Source: Aquipseudomonas alcaligenes (GTDB taxonomy: Bacteria; Pseudomonadota; Gammaproteobacteria; Pseudomonadales; Pseudomonadaceae). From it: a stretch of DNA of 64,000 nucleotides. Shown piece after piece: positions 7,736 to 15,704 of the stretch. The notes beneath the pieces are model-generated. The model ran no database searches. It was given only the letters and a program-made list of their open reading frames with translations, and was not told the DNA's origin. The stretch spans positions 372,001 to 436,000 of the forward strand of contig NZ_FTNW01000004.1 in assembly GCF_900156545.1 (NCBI RefSeq), written 5' to 3'. How positions within the stretch are numbered: position 1 is the first letter of the stretch; every line of letters starts with the position of its first letter. The position numbers and the translations under genes were made by a program.

Positions 7736-8962
7736 ATGACTTCATTCCGCAGCGGTCCCGACACCAAGGGCCTGTTCGGCCGCTTCGGCGGCCAGTTCGT
7801 CGCCGAAACCCTGATGCCGCTGATCAACCAGCTGGCGGCCGAATACGAGAAGGCCAAGACCGACCCGGCCTTCCTCGAGGAACTGGCCTACTTCCAGCGC
7901 GACTACATCGGCCGGGCCAGTCCGCTGTACTTCGCCGAGCGCCTGACCGAGCACTTCGGCGGGGCTAAGATCTACCTCAAGCGCGAAGACCTCAACCACA
8001 CCGGCGCGCACAAGATCAACAACTGCATCGGCCAGATCCTGCTGGCCAAGCGCATGGGCAAGCAACGCATCATCGCCGAGACCGGCGCCGGCATGCACGG
8101 CGTGGCCACCGCCACCGTGGCCGCCCGCTTCGGCATGCAGTGCGTGGTGTACATGGGCACCACCGACATCGATCGCCAGCAGGCCAACGTGTTCCGCATG
8201 AAGCTGCTCGGCGCCGAGGTGATTCCGGTCACCGCCGGCACCGGCACCCTCAAGGATGCGATGAACGAGGCCCTGCGCGACTGGGTGACCAACGTCCATA
8301 ACACCTTCTACCTGATCGGCACCGCCGCCGGTCCGCACCCGTACCCGGCCATGGTCCGCGACTTCCAGTCGGTGATCGGCAACGAAGTGCGCGAGCAGAT
8401 CCTGGCGAAGGAAGGCCGCCTGCCCGATTCGCTGGTCGCCTGCATCGGTGGCGGCTCCAACGCCATCGGCCTGTTCCACCCCTTCCTCGATGACGAAGGC
8501 GTGCAGATCGTCGGCGTCGAAGCGGCCGGTCACGGCATCGACACCGGCAAGCACGCCGCCAGCATGGCCGGCGGCGCGCCGGGCGTGCTGCACGGCAACC
8601 GTACCTTCCTGCTGCAGGACGCCGACGGCCAGATCACCGATGCACACTCGATCTCCGCCGGCCTCGACTACCCGGGCGTCGGCCCCGAACACGCCTGGTT
8701 GCATGAGATCAAGCGCGTCGAATACGTACCCTGCACCGATGACGAAGCGCTGCAGGCGTTCCACCAGTGCTGCCGCCTGGAAGGCATCATCCCCGCGCTC
8801 GAATCGGCCCACGCCCTGGCCGAAGCCTTCAAGCGCGCGGCAAAGCTGCCCAAGGAGCACCTGATGGTGGTCAACCTGTCCGGCCGCGGCGACAAGGACA
8901 TGCAGACCGTGATGCATCACATGAGCCCCCAAGTTGAACAAGAGCAGGAGAAGCACGCATGA
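7736..8962 (+). CDS. trpB: Tryptophan synthase beta subunit
   Basis: Protein of 408 residues that condenses indole with L-serine to L-tryptophan using pyridoxal phosphate. The PLP lysine lies in HTGAHKINN (Lys at about residue 93); ETGAGMHG and the phosphate-binding GGGSNAIG loop are intact. The last codons overlap trpA by ATGA, so translation is coupled to give equimolar subunits of the alpha2-beta2 enzyme with its indole tunnel. An AGGAG site precedes the ATG. As in other pseudomonads, trpBA is not attached to the remaining trp genes and is controlled by trpI. Confidence 0.98.
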   Translation: MTSFRSGPDTKGLFGRFGGQFVAETLMPLINQLAAEYEKAKTDPAFLEELAYFQRDYIGRASPLYFAERLTEHFGGAKIYLKREDLNHTGAHKINNCIGQILLAKRMGKQRIIAETGAGMHGVATATVAARFGMQCVVYMGTTDIDRQQANVFRMKLLGAEVIPVTAGTGTLKDAMNEALRDWVTNVHNTFYLIGTAAGPHPYPAMVRDFQSVIGNEVREQILAKEGRLPDSLVACIGGGSNAIGLFHPFLDDEGVQIVGVEAAGHGIDTGKHAASMAGGAPGVLHGNRTFLLQDADGQITDAHSISAGLDYPGVGPEHAWLHEIKRVEYVPCTDDEALQAFHQCCRLEGIIPALESAHALAEAFKRAAKLPKEHLMVVNLSGRGDKDMQTVMHHMSPQVEQEQEKHA

Positions 8963-9768
8963 GCCGCCTGCAGAGCCGCTTTGCCGAGCTGAAACAACAG
9001 AACCGCGCCGCGCTGGTGACCTTCGTCACCGCCGGTGACCCGGACTACGCCAGCAGCCTGGAAATCCTCAAGGGCCTGCCGGCCGCCGGTGCCGACGTGA
9101 TCGAGCTGGGCATGCCCTTCACCGACCCGATGGCCGATGGCCCGGCGATCCAGCTGGCCAACATCCGCGCCCTGGCGGCGAAGCAGAACCTGTCGAAGAC
9201 CCTGCAGATGGTCCGCGAATTCCGCGTCACCGACAGCAGCACGCCGCTGGTGCTGATGGGCTACTACAACCCGATCTTCGCCTACGGCGTCGAGCGCTTC
9301 ATCGCCGACGCGAAGGAAGCCGGGGTCGACGGCCTGATCATCGTCGACCTGCCGCCGGAGCATAACGACGAGCTGTGCGAGCCGGCTCAGGCCGCCGGTC
9401 TGGACTTCATCCGCCTGACCACCCCGACCACCGACGACCAGCGCCTGCCCACCGTGCTCAACGGCAGCTCGGGCTTCGTCTACTACGTCTCGGTGGCCGG
9501 CGTGACCGGTGCCGGCGCGGCGACCATGGACCACGTCGAGCAGGCCGTCGCCCGCCTGCGCCGCCATACCGACCTGCCGCTGTGCATCGGCTTCGGCATC
9601 CGCACCCCCGAGCATGCCGCCGACGTGGCGCGCCGTGCCGATGGCGTGGTGGTGGGCTCGGCACTGGTCGACCAGATCGCCAAGGCCGAATCGCCGGCCC
9701 AGGCCATCGACGGCGTACTGAGCCTGTGCGCCCAGCTGGCCGAAGGGGTACGCGGCGCGCGCCGCTGA
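8959..9768 (+). CDS. trpA: Tryptophan synthase alpha subunit
   Basis: Protein of 269 residues, a TIM barrel that cleaves indole-3-glycerol phosphate to indole and glyceraldehyde-3-phosphate. The catalytic Glu is in [14 protein letters not shown] near residue 50 and the catalytic Asp in [10 protein letters not shown] near residue 127; the phosphate-binding [10 protein letters not shown] and VVVGSALV loops are present. It starts inside the trpB stop (ATGA overlap). A GC-rich hairpin lies 12 bp beyond its stop. Confidence 0.98.
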   Translation: MSRLQSRFAELKQQNRAALVTFVTAGDPDYASSLEILKGLPAAGADVIELGMPFTDPMADGPAIQLANIRALAAKQNLSKTLQMVREFRVTDSSTPLVLMGYYNPIFAYGVERFIADAKEAGVDGLIIVDLPPEHNDELCEPAQAAGLDFIRLTTPTTDDQRLPTVLNGSSGFVYYVSVAGVTGAGAATMDHVEQAVARLRRHTDLPLCIGFGIRTPEHAADVARRADGVVVGSALVDQIAKAESPAQAIDGVLSLCAQLAEGVRGARR

Positions 9769-9779
9769 CGCTCCACGCA

Positions 9780-9807
9780 GGCGCCGCCCCTGCCGCCGGG
9801 CGGCGCC
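9780..9807 (+). terminator. Possible trpBA terminator hairpin
   Basis: A perfect 10-bp inverted repeat (GGCGCCGCCC at 9780-9789 and GGGCGGCGCC at 9798-9807) lies just after trpA. No run of T follows, so it is an atypical intrinsic terminator or an mRNA 3'-end stabilising stem. Confidence 0.5.
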
Positions 9808-9870
9808 GCGATTGACAGCACCCCCAGGCTTGCCGAAGCTGCAACTAAACCCGCCACGTTGCAGGTTCCC

Positions 9871-11280
9871 ATGTTCTTCCTGGCCCGCCTCAAGCCGTTC
9901 ACACCCTACGCCGTCCTCCTCTTGCTGACGGTTGGGCTGACACTGGCCGGGATTTTCACTCGCGCCTTCGAGTCGCTGGCCCTGTTCTGGCCGGTCAACG
10001 CCATCCTGCTCGGCCTCCTGCTGCGCCACCCACCCCTGGCCCGACCGCTGGGCTGGGGCCTGCTCTATCTCGGCATGCTGGCCACCGACCTGGCCACCGG
10101 CAACAGCTGGGAGAAGGCGCTGTGGATGAACCTGTGCAACCTGGGGTTGATCCTGGTCGGCTGGCTGCTGCTGCGCCGGCAGAGCAAAGCCATGCTGCGC
10201 CTCGCACAGCCACAGGGTTTGATGCTGCTGTTCGTCGCCTGCGTCAGCGGTGCCGGCGTCGCGGCTACCCTGGCCGCCCTGGAACACAAGGGCTGGGATA
10301 TCTGGCAGACCTGGTTCGGCGAGCAGTTCTCCACCGGCCTGCTGTTGCTGCCGGTGATTCTCAGCGCCCCCGACCATCCCTGGCGGACCCTGCGCTACCT
10401 GCTACGCCGTATTCGCACCGCCGACCTCTGGCCCCTGCTGGCACTGGGCCTGGCGCTAGTGGCCATGCTACTGGTTGGCGGCCCTGGCGCCGTGGTTTTC
10501 CCACTGCTGCCACTGCTCTGGTGTGCCATGCGCTTCCGCCCCTTCGTGGTCGCCTTGCTCGGCTTCATCAGCGGCGTGACCGAAATCGTGATGACCGCGA
10601 GCAACCTGGCCCATTTCGGCGTACTGGGCGACAGCGCCAGTATCGATACCCTGACCTCGGCGCGACTGGGTATCGCCATCCTGGTGCTGGGACCGCTGTG
10701 GGTGGCATCCGTCAACACCCTCAACCGACGCCTGATGGCACGCCTGCACCGTCGCGCCAACCACGACTTCCTCACCGGCACGCTCAACCGCAGCGCCCTC
10801 AGCCTGCGCGCGGAAGAGCTGCTGGAGCACCGCCGTCGACACAGCGACGCGCCGCCGATGACTGTGCTGCTGCTCGACCTTGACCACTTCAAGCTGATCA
10901 ACGACCGCCACGGCCACGCCACCGGCGACCGGGTGCTGCGCGCCTTTGCCGGTCTGCTGCACGAGCAGTTGCGCCAACAGGACCTGCTGGGGCGTCTGGG
11001 CGGCGAGGAGTTCGCCGTGGTGCTGCCGGGTATTGCACTCGACGAGGCACGCCTGATCGCCGAGCGCCTGCGCCGCCGGGTCGAAGCCATGATCCTGGCG
11101 ACCAACGATGGCGAGTCCCTGCGCGTCACCGTCAGCATCGGTGTCAGCCAGCTGCGCCCGGACGACGACGATGGCTCGCTGGACCAGGTACTCGAACGCG
11201 CCGACGAGGCGCTTTACCGGGCCAAGGCCAACGGACGCAACCGCATCGAGCTCAGCGCGGACGAAACACCGGTACACTAG
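9871..11280 (+). CDS. Membrane-bound diguanylate cyclase (MASE1-like sensor plus GGDEF)
   Basis: Protein of 469 residues from the ATG at 9871 (a TTG four codons upstream is also possible). The N-terminal 290 or so residues form about eight hydrophobic segments with PVNAILLGLLLRHP and LATGNSWEKAL blocks typical of MASE1-type integral sensor domains. The C-terminal GGDEF domain has a canonical GGEEF active site near residue 377, preceded by the inhibitory RxxD site (RQQD five residues upstream), so it should make cyclic di-GMP and be feedback-inhibited. The polysaccharide-export genes follow downstream, a frequent target class, but a regulatory link is inference. Confidence 0.9.
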   Translation: MFFLARLKPFTPYAVLLLLTVGLTLAGIFTRAFESLALFWPVNAILLGLLLRHPPLARPLGWGLLYLGMLATDLATGNSWEKALWMNLCNLGLILVGWLLLRRQSKAMLRLAQPQGLMLLFVACVSGAGVAATLAALEHKGWDIWQTWFGEQFSTGLLLLPVILSAPDHPWRTLRYLLRRIRTADLWPLLALGLALVAMLLVGGPGAVVFPLLPLLWCAMRFRPFVVALLGFISGVTEIVMTASNLAHFGVLGDSASIDTLTSARLGIAILVLGPLWVASVNTLNRRLMARLHRRANHDFLTGTLNRSALSLRAEELLEHRRRHSDAPPMTVLLLDLDHFKLINDRHGHATGDRVLRAFAGLLHEQLRQQDLLGRLGGEEFAVVLPGIALDEARLIAERLRRRVEAMILATNDGESLRVTVSIGVSQLRPDDDDGSLDQVLERADEALYRAKANGRNRIELSADETPVH

Positions 11281-11365
11281 CCGCGCCGTGAGGAGTGCCC
11301 TACGGCGAGCGTGCGTATCCGCCGGCCCAGGCGGACGGTACAGGTTCATCGGACGGAGTGTGCAC

Positions 11366-12637
11366 ATGCGGCTGGATGTCTCCGCCCCTCGGCAAGTACT
11401 GGAAACCCTCGCCGGTGTTGGCCGCACCGAGGACCTGCGGTTTTCCCCGAACCGCCAGCGCCTCGCGCTGGTCGCGATGGCCAGGCAGCGCCTGTTCGTC
11501 TTCACCATCCGGGTGCAGGCAGGCAAGCGTATCGAGCTGCGCGACGTGGTCGAACTCTGCTCGCCCCACCTGCAGGCACCCCATGGCCTGGATTTCCTTG
11601 ACGACGACACCCTGGCGGTCGCCAACCGGGACGGCGGGCTGTGTCTGTTCAAGGCGCCCCCGCACGATGGCCGAGCAAAGCGTGAGCTGACGCTGATACG
11701 TCGCTTCCCGGCCCAGACGCCGGCATGGCAGGGCCCTGGGTCGGTCGCCGCCTCCCGGTGTGCGGAGGGTCATTACGAACTCATGGTCTGCCGGAACGTC
11801 GGAAACCAGGTGTCGCGCCATCTCATCACGGCCACTCCGGACCATTCGTCCCTGGCGCAAACGCTGCTGCCTAACGACTGGATGGCAACACCCAACGGCA
11901 TCAGCATCGGCGCCACCCGGCGCTGGCGGGCCTTGAGCAACCTGCACGACCAATGTGCACTGATCTATGCACATGAACGAGCCACCCAGCAGCCAGCAGC
12001 AGTGCTCCGGGGGGCAAGTCACCCCCACGGCATTCGTCTCAGCGACGACGACCGCTACCTGCTGTTGGCAGACGCCGGCGGCCCTTATGTACATCTCTAC
12101 CACCAGCACGACGGACAATGGCAGGGCGTCTATGATCCGGCGCTCAGCCTGCGGGTAATGGATGAGGCGCTGTTCCAGAGTCGCCACGCCTTTCCACCGA
12201 ACAAAGGCGGCCCCAAGGGTCTCGATCTGGATACGGCGACCGGCATCCTGGCAACTACCAGCCAGACCCAGCCGCTGGCCTTCTTCGACCTCGATCAGGT
12301 CTTGGCCCGAGTCCGACGCCAGGGGCCGTGCACCGTTGTCGGCAGCACCCCCGAGCAGGATGTCCGCCATCAGCTGGAGCGCCAGCGGCGGCACGTTCGC
12401 ATCGAGAGCGAGGCACTGCGGCAGGAGCACGGTGCGGGCGAGGCTGAGCGGATGGCCGCCCTGGCAGAGCAAAGGGCTGCTGAAGTCACCACACAGGCGG
12501 CCATGGCGGCGAACGCCCTCGCGGAGCAGCGCGCGCGCACCGCCTACTTCCAGACACTGACCCAGGACATCCTGGCCAGCAGTTCGTGGCGCATTACCGG
12601 GCCACTGCGCCGGATATTGGCCAGCCGCCGTCGCTAA
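11366..12637 (+). CDS. Beta-propeller/coiled-coil protein with SSSWR-PLR tail, copy 1
   Basis: Protein of 423 residues; the ATG at 11366 aligns with the start of the paralogue at 12705. Residues about 1-320 look like a propeller built of blades such as RTEDLRFSPNRQRLAL, PHGLDFLDDDTLAVANRDG, HPHGIRLSDDDRYLLLADAG and KGLDLDTATGILAT. Then comes an alanine/glutamate/arginine-rich coiled coil (about 335-400) and a tail reading ILASSSWRITGPLRRIL. That tail motif occurs, to my knowledge, at the ends of many O-antigen and capsule glycosyltransferases. No signal peptide or membrane segment, so cytoplasmic. Its place just before Wzm/Wzt suggests a role in surface-glycan assembly. Function unknown. Confidence 0.75.
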   Translation: MRLDVSAPRQVLETLAGVGRTEDLRFSPNRQRLALVAMARQRLFVFTIRVQAGKRIELRDVVELCSPHLQAPHGLDFLDDDTLAVANRDGGLCLFKAPPHDGRAKRELTLIRRFPAQTPAWQGPGSVAASRCAEGHYELMVCRNVGNQVSRHLITATPDHSSLAQTLLPNDWMATPNGISIGATRRWRALSNLHDQCALIYAHERATQQPAAVLRGASHPHGIRLSDDDRYLLLADAGGPYVHLYHQHDGQWQGVYDPALSLRVMDEALFQSRHAFPPNKGGPKGLDLDTATGILATTSQTQPLAFFDLDQVLARVRRQGPCTVVGSTPEQDVRHQLERQRRHVRIESEALRQEHGAGEAERMAALAEQRAAEVTTQAAMAANALAEQRARTAYFQTLTQDILASSSWRITGPLRRILASRRR

Positions 12638-12704
12638 ACCCCAGCGGCCGATACCCAGAAGCCGTAACGAGCTGTATCTTCTGCGCATCCCACCGGAGGT
12701 CTTC

Positions 12705-14009
12705 ATGCAGCTTGATATTGCGGCACCGCAGCAGGTGCTGGACGCGATCGCCGCCATCGGCCGCACCGAGGATGTGCGTTTTTCCCCAGACCGACGGCGC
12801 CTGGCCGTGGCCGCTATTCGCCGCGCGCAGATATTCCTCTTCGATATCGAGGTGCGCGGCTCACAGACGCACAAGCGGGTGCACCTGGACGCCGTGGTAG
12901 TCCTCTCATCCGAACACCTGCAGTATCCCCACGGCCTGGACTTCCTCGACAACGACACCCTGGCGGTCGCCAACCGCGAGGGCGAGCTTTGCCTGTTTCG
13001 CCTGCCACCGCGCGATGGCTCGGCAGCAGCCGAACTGAGGCTGCTGCAGCGCTTCCCCAGCACCGATCGCGAACTGCTAGGCCCGGGCTCGGTAGCAGCA
13101 TCGCCATGCGCCGACGGTCGTCATGAGCTGCTGGTGTGCCGCAATTTCAGCCACCGGGTCTCGCGGCACAGGGTCGCCGCGGCACAGGACTACGCGCTCG
13201 ACGAGGAACAGGTGCTGCTGGGCAAGTGGCTGGAGATTCCCGACGGCATCAGCCTGGATCCCGCGCGCCAATGGCTGGCGGTCAGTAGCCACAACACCCA
13301 GAGCGTACTGATCTACCCCTATGCCGAAACCCTGACCCCCAACAGCGACCCGCAGGCCGTGTTGCGCGGCGCCAGCTACCCTCACGGCCTGCGTTTCAGC
13401 GATGACAGCCGTTATCTCGTGTTGGCCGACGCTGGTGCCCCCTATGTGCACCTCTACTATCAGCCCGATGGTCACTGGCAGGGCGTTTACGACCCCAACC
13501 TGAGCGTGCGGGTGATGGACGCAGCGCTGTTCCACAGTGGCAATGAGAATCCCCAGGAAGGCGGCCCCAAAGGCATCGATATCGACTGTCAGGCCGGTGT
13601 CATGGTGACCAGCTGCGAGACACAGGCGCTGGCCTTCTTTGACCTCGACCCGATTCTGGCCAACCTGCAGCATGCCGGTCCGCTTGAGCAGCTGGACGGC
13701 TCCGCCAGCGCCCCGACAGTGGCCATGGATGTGTGTCACGAGCTGGAAAAGCAGAGACGCCACGCCCAGGTGGCAACCAATGCCATGATCTTTGAGCGCC
13801 AGGCCGCCAATGCGTCACAGCGTGCCGCCGAGGCCGAGCATCGCGCTGCCGAGGCACTGGCTAACCTCCAACACACCCAGGCATTGCTGACCGACATGAC
13901 CGCACGCGCCCGCTATTTCGAGAGCCGCACCCAAGCCCTGCTGACCAGCAGTTCCTGGCGCCTCACCGCACCCTTGCGTCGCCTGCTGGGCTGGCGCCGC
14001 CAGGCCTGA
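12705..14009 (+). CDS. Beta-propeller/coiled-coil protein with SSSWR-PLR tail, copy 2
   Basis: Protein of 434 residues, paralogous to the previous gene along its whole length (roughly half the residues identical by eye). It repeats the blade motifs RTEDVRFSPDRRRLAVAA, YPHGLDFLDNDTLAVANREG, YPHGLRFSDDSRYLVLADAG and PKGIDIDCQAGVMV. It has the same coiled-coil region (AAEAEHRAAEALANLQ) and the tail LLTSSSWRLTAPLRRLL. An upstream GGAGG lies about 8 bases before the ATG. The tandem duplication with conserved tails suggests two subunits or two specificities of one complex. The likely partner is the ABC exporter and glycosyltransferase downstream. No catalytic motif was found. Confidence 0.75.
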   Translation: MQLDIAAPQQVLDAIAAIGRTEDVRFSPDRRRLAVAAIRRAQIFLFDIEVRGSQTHKRVHLDAVVVLSSEHLQYPHGLDFLDNDTLAVANREGELCLFRLPPRDGSAAAELRLLQRFPSTDRELLGPGSVAASPCADGRHELLVCRNFSHRVSRHRVAAAQDYALDEEQVLLGKWLEIPDGISLDPARQWLAVSSHNTQSVLIYPYAETLTPNSDPQAVLRGASYPHGLRFSDDSRYLVLADAGAPYVHLYYQPDGHWQGVYDPNLSVRVMDAALFHSGNENPQEGGPKGIDIDCQAGVMVTSCETQALAFFDLDPILANLQHAGPLEQLDGSASAPTVAMDVCHELEKQRRHAQVATNAMIFERQAANASQRAAEAEHRAAEALANLQHTQALLTDMTARARYFESRTQALLTSSSWRLTAPLRRLLGWRRQA

Positions 14010-14096
14010 AACCCGGTTTCTTCAAGCGTTCAACACCACCTGATCGTTCGCCACCAACAACGCCGTCCGGCAGCCCGCCATAGAGCCAGAATCATC

Positions 14097-14213
14097 ATGA
14101 CACTTGGTTTCAGCCTGAGCGAAGACGCCGTTGCCAACCGCCAACCCAACGGAGACTTCCACCTCTCTGCAGAGTACCCGCGACCCTCTCAGTGCTGGAG
14201 GAAGTGCGCATGA
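14097..14213 (+). CDS. Possible 38-codon small ORF coupled to wzm
   Basis: An ATG at 14097 opens 38 codons ending in a TGA that overlaps the wzm ATG (ATGA at 14210-14213). The encoded peptide starts MTLGFSLSEDAVANRQPNGD and has no membrane segment. It could be a leader that couples translation to wzm, the stump of a lost gene, or a chance ORF. No strong ribosome-binding site is seen before it. Kept at low confidence because the exact stop/start overlap matches the coupling elsewhere in this locus. Confidence 0.25.
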   Translation: MTLGFSLSEDAVANRQPNGDFHLSAEYPRPSQCWRKCA

Positions 14214-15031
14214 GCCTGCCCAGGTCAGCCTTATCGTCAGCCACGGCGCACGACACCGCCAACAACCGGCTGGGCAAGCTTTTCCAGATCGCCTGGTTGC
14301 GCGCGCTGATGGGACTGAAATCCGAGGCCCGCGAGACACGTCTGGGCTACCTGTGGTGGCTGATCGAGCCGGCCATGCACCTGACCGTCTACTACCTGGT
14401 CTTCGGCCTGCTGCTGCGCCACGGCGGTGATCATTACGTGGCCTACCTGCTGGTCGGCATCGTGCACTGGCTGTGGTTTTCCAAGAGCATTCAGAATGCC
14501 AGCTCGGCGATACTGGTCAGCCGCGGACTGATCCTGCAGCTGCCGCTGCATACCGCGATCTTCCCGCTGGCCGAGGTGCTGCGTGACGCGCTCAAGCAGC
14601 TGCTGGTGGTCGCGGTGCTGGTGGCGATCCTGGCAGCCATGGGCTATCCACCCAATCGCCTGTTCCTGCTGTACCCCCTGCTGTTCGCTCTGCAGTTGCT
14701 GCTGATACTCCCCTGCGCCGGTCTGGCAGCGATGCTGATGCCGTTCTTCCCGGACATGCGGGTGATCATCCCTGCCGGCCTGCAGCTGGGCATGTTCATC
14801 TCGGGCGTGTTCTTTACCCGCGACCTGATCCCGACGGACTACCAGTGGCTGCTGCAGCTCAACCCGGTTTACCTGATCCTGGAAAGCCAGCGCGACGTAC
14901 TGATTCGTCAAAGCACGCCGGACTGGGCGTCGCTGGGCCTGCTGCTGGCCGCCCTGCTGCTGGCCAACCTGGCCACGCTGATGCTGTTTGGCCGTCTCAA
15001 CCGGCGCTTCGCGCGCATCGTGCAGGAATGA
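14210..15031 (+). CDS. wzm: ABC-2 type polysaccharide export permease (Wzm-like)
   Basis: Protein of 273 residues with six predicted membrane segments and the features of the ABC-2/Wzm-KpsM permease family: the RETRLGYLWWLIEPAMHL amphipathic entry around residue 45, FMDP-type central helices, and a FISGVFFTRDLIP segment followed by LNPVYLILESQRD near residue 225. The start is the ATG at 14210, which has GGAGGA about 7 bases upstream; the longer GTG start at 14192 would lose this spacing. It forms the membrane channel with the adjacent ATPase and exports undecaprenyl-linked glycan across the inner membrane. Confidence 0.9.
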   Translation: MSLPRSALSSATAHDTANNRLGKLFQIAWLRALMGLKSEARETRLGYLWWLIEPAMHLTVYYLVFGLLLRHGGDHYVAYLLVGIVHWLWFSKSIQNASSAILVSRGLILQLPLHTAIFPLAEVLRDALKQLLVVAVLVAILAAMGYPPNRLFLLYPLLFALQLLLILPCAGLAAMLMPFFPDMRVIIPAGLQLGMFISGVFFTRDLIPTDYQWLLQLNPVYLILESQRDVLIRQSTPDWASLGLLLAALLLANLATLMLFGRLNRRFARIVQE

Positions 15032-15032
15032 C

Positions 15033-15704
15033 ATGAACCCGCGCCTTCTCCTGCAAATGCAAGACGTGCACCTGGCCTACCGCCAGCGCCGCTCACTGCT
15101 ACACAGCAGCCTGCACCCGGTGATCCGGGGTGTAAGCCTGGACATCCATGCCGGACAGCGCCTGGGCATCATGGGCCACAACGGCGCCGGCAAATCGACC
15201 CTGCTACGCCTGATGGCCGGCATCTACGAGCCGGATCGCGGGCATGTGCTGAACCATGGCGCCAGGGTCTCCTTGCTGTCGCTGCAAGCCGGCTTCGACC
15301 CGCGCCTCAACGGTTGGGAGAACGCCCTGCTCAGCGGCGTGCTGATGGGCATGACACCGTCCCAGGCGCGCGCGCGCCTGGAGCAGATTCATGACTTCTG
15401 CGGCCTCGGCGCACAGATGGACGACGCCCTCGGCACCTATTCCTCAGGGATGCGCGCGCGCCTCGGCTTCGCCGTCGCGCTGGCGATGGAAGTCGACCTG
15501 CTGCTGGTCGACGAAGTGCTGGCGGTCGGCGACGAGGACTTCCAGCGCAAGTGCGCCCAAGCGATACGCGAGGCCGTCGAACGTGGCTGCTCGCTGGTGC
15601 TGGTGTCTCACTCGCTCCCGCAGCTGCAGACCTGGACCGACAGCATCCTGGCTTTCCAGGATGGCCAGCTGCTGCCTACCGACATTCCGGTCTACCCGAA
15701 ATGA
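15033..15704 (+). CDS. wzt: ABC transporter ATP-binding protein for polysaccharide export (Wzt/KpsT-like)
   Basis: Protein of 223 residues. Walker A is GHNGAGKST near residue 48, the signature is YSSGMRARLGF, and Walker B with the switch region is LLLVDEVLAVGDEDFQ near residue 158. It begins one base after the Wzm stop and overlaps the next gene by ATGA, so all three are translationally coupled. It ends right after the nucleotide-binding domain and lacks the C-terminal carbohydrate-binding extension of long Wzt proteins. This places it with KpsT or short-Wzt exporters that do not recognise a capped glycan terminus. Confidence 0.92.
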   Translation: MNPRLLLQMQDVHLAYRQRRSLLHSSLHPVIRGVSLDIHAGQRLGIMGHNGAGKSTLLRLMAGIYEPDRGHVLNHGARVSLLSLQAGFDPRLNGWENALLSGVLMGMTPSQARARLEQIHDFCGLGAQMDDALGTYSSGMRARLGFAVALAMEVDLLLVDEVLAVGDEDFQRKCAQAIREAVERGCSLVLVSHSLPQLQTWTDSILAFQDGQLLPTDIPVYPK

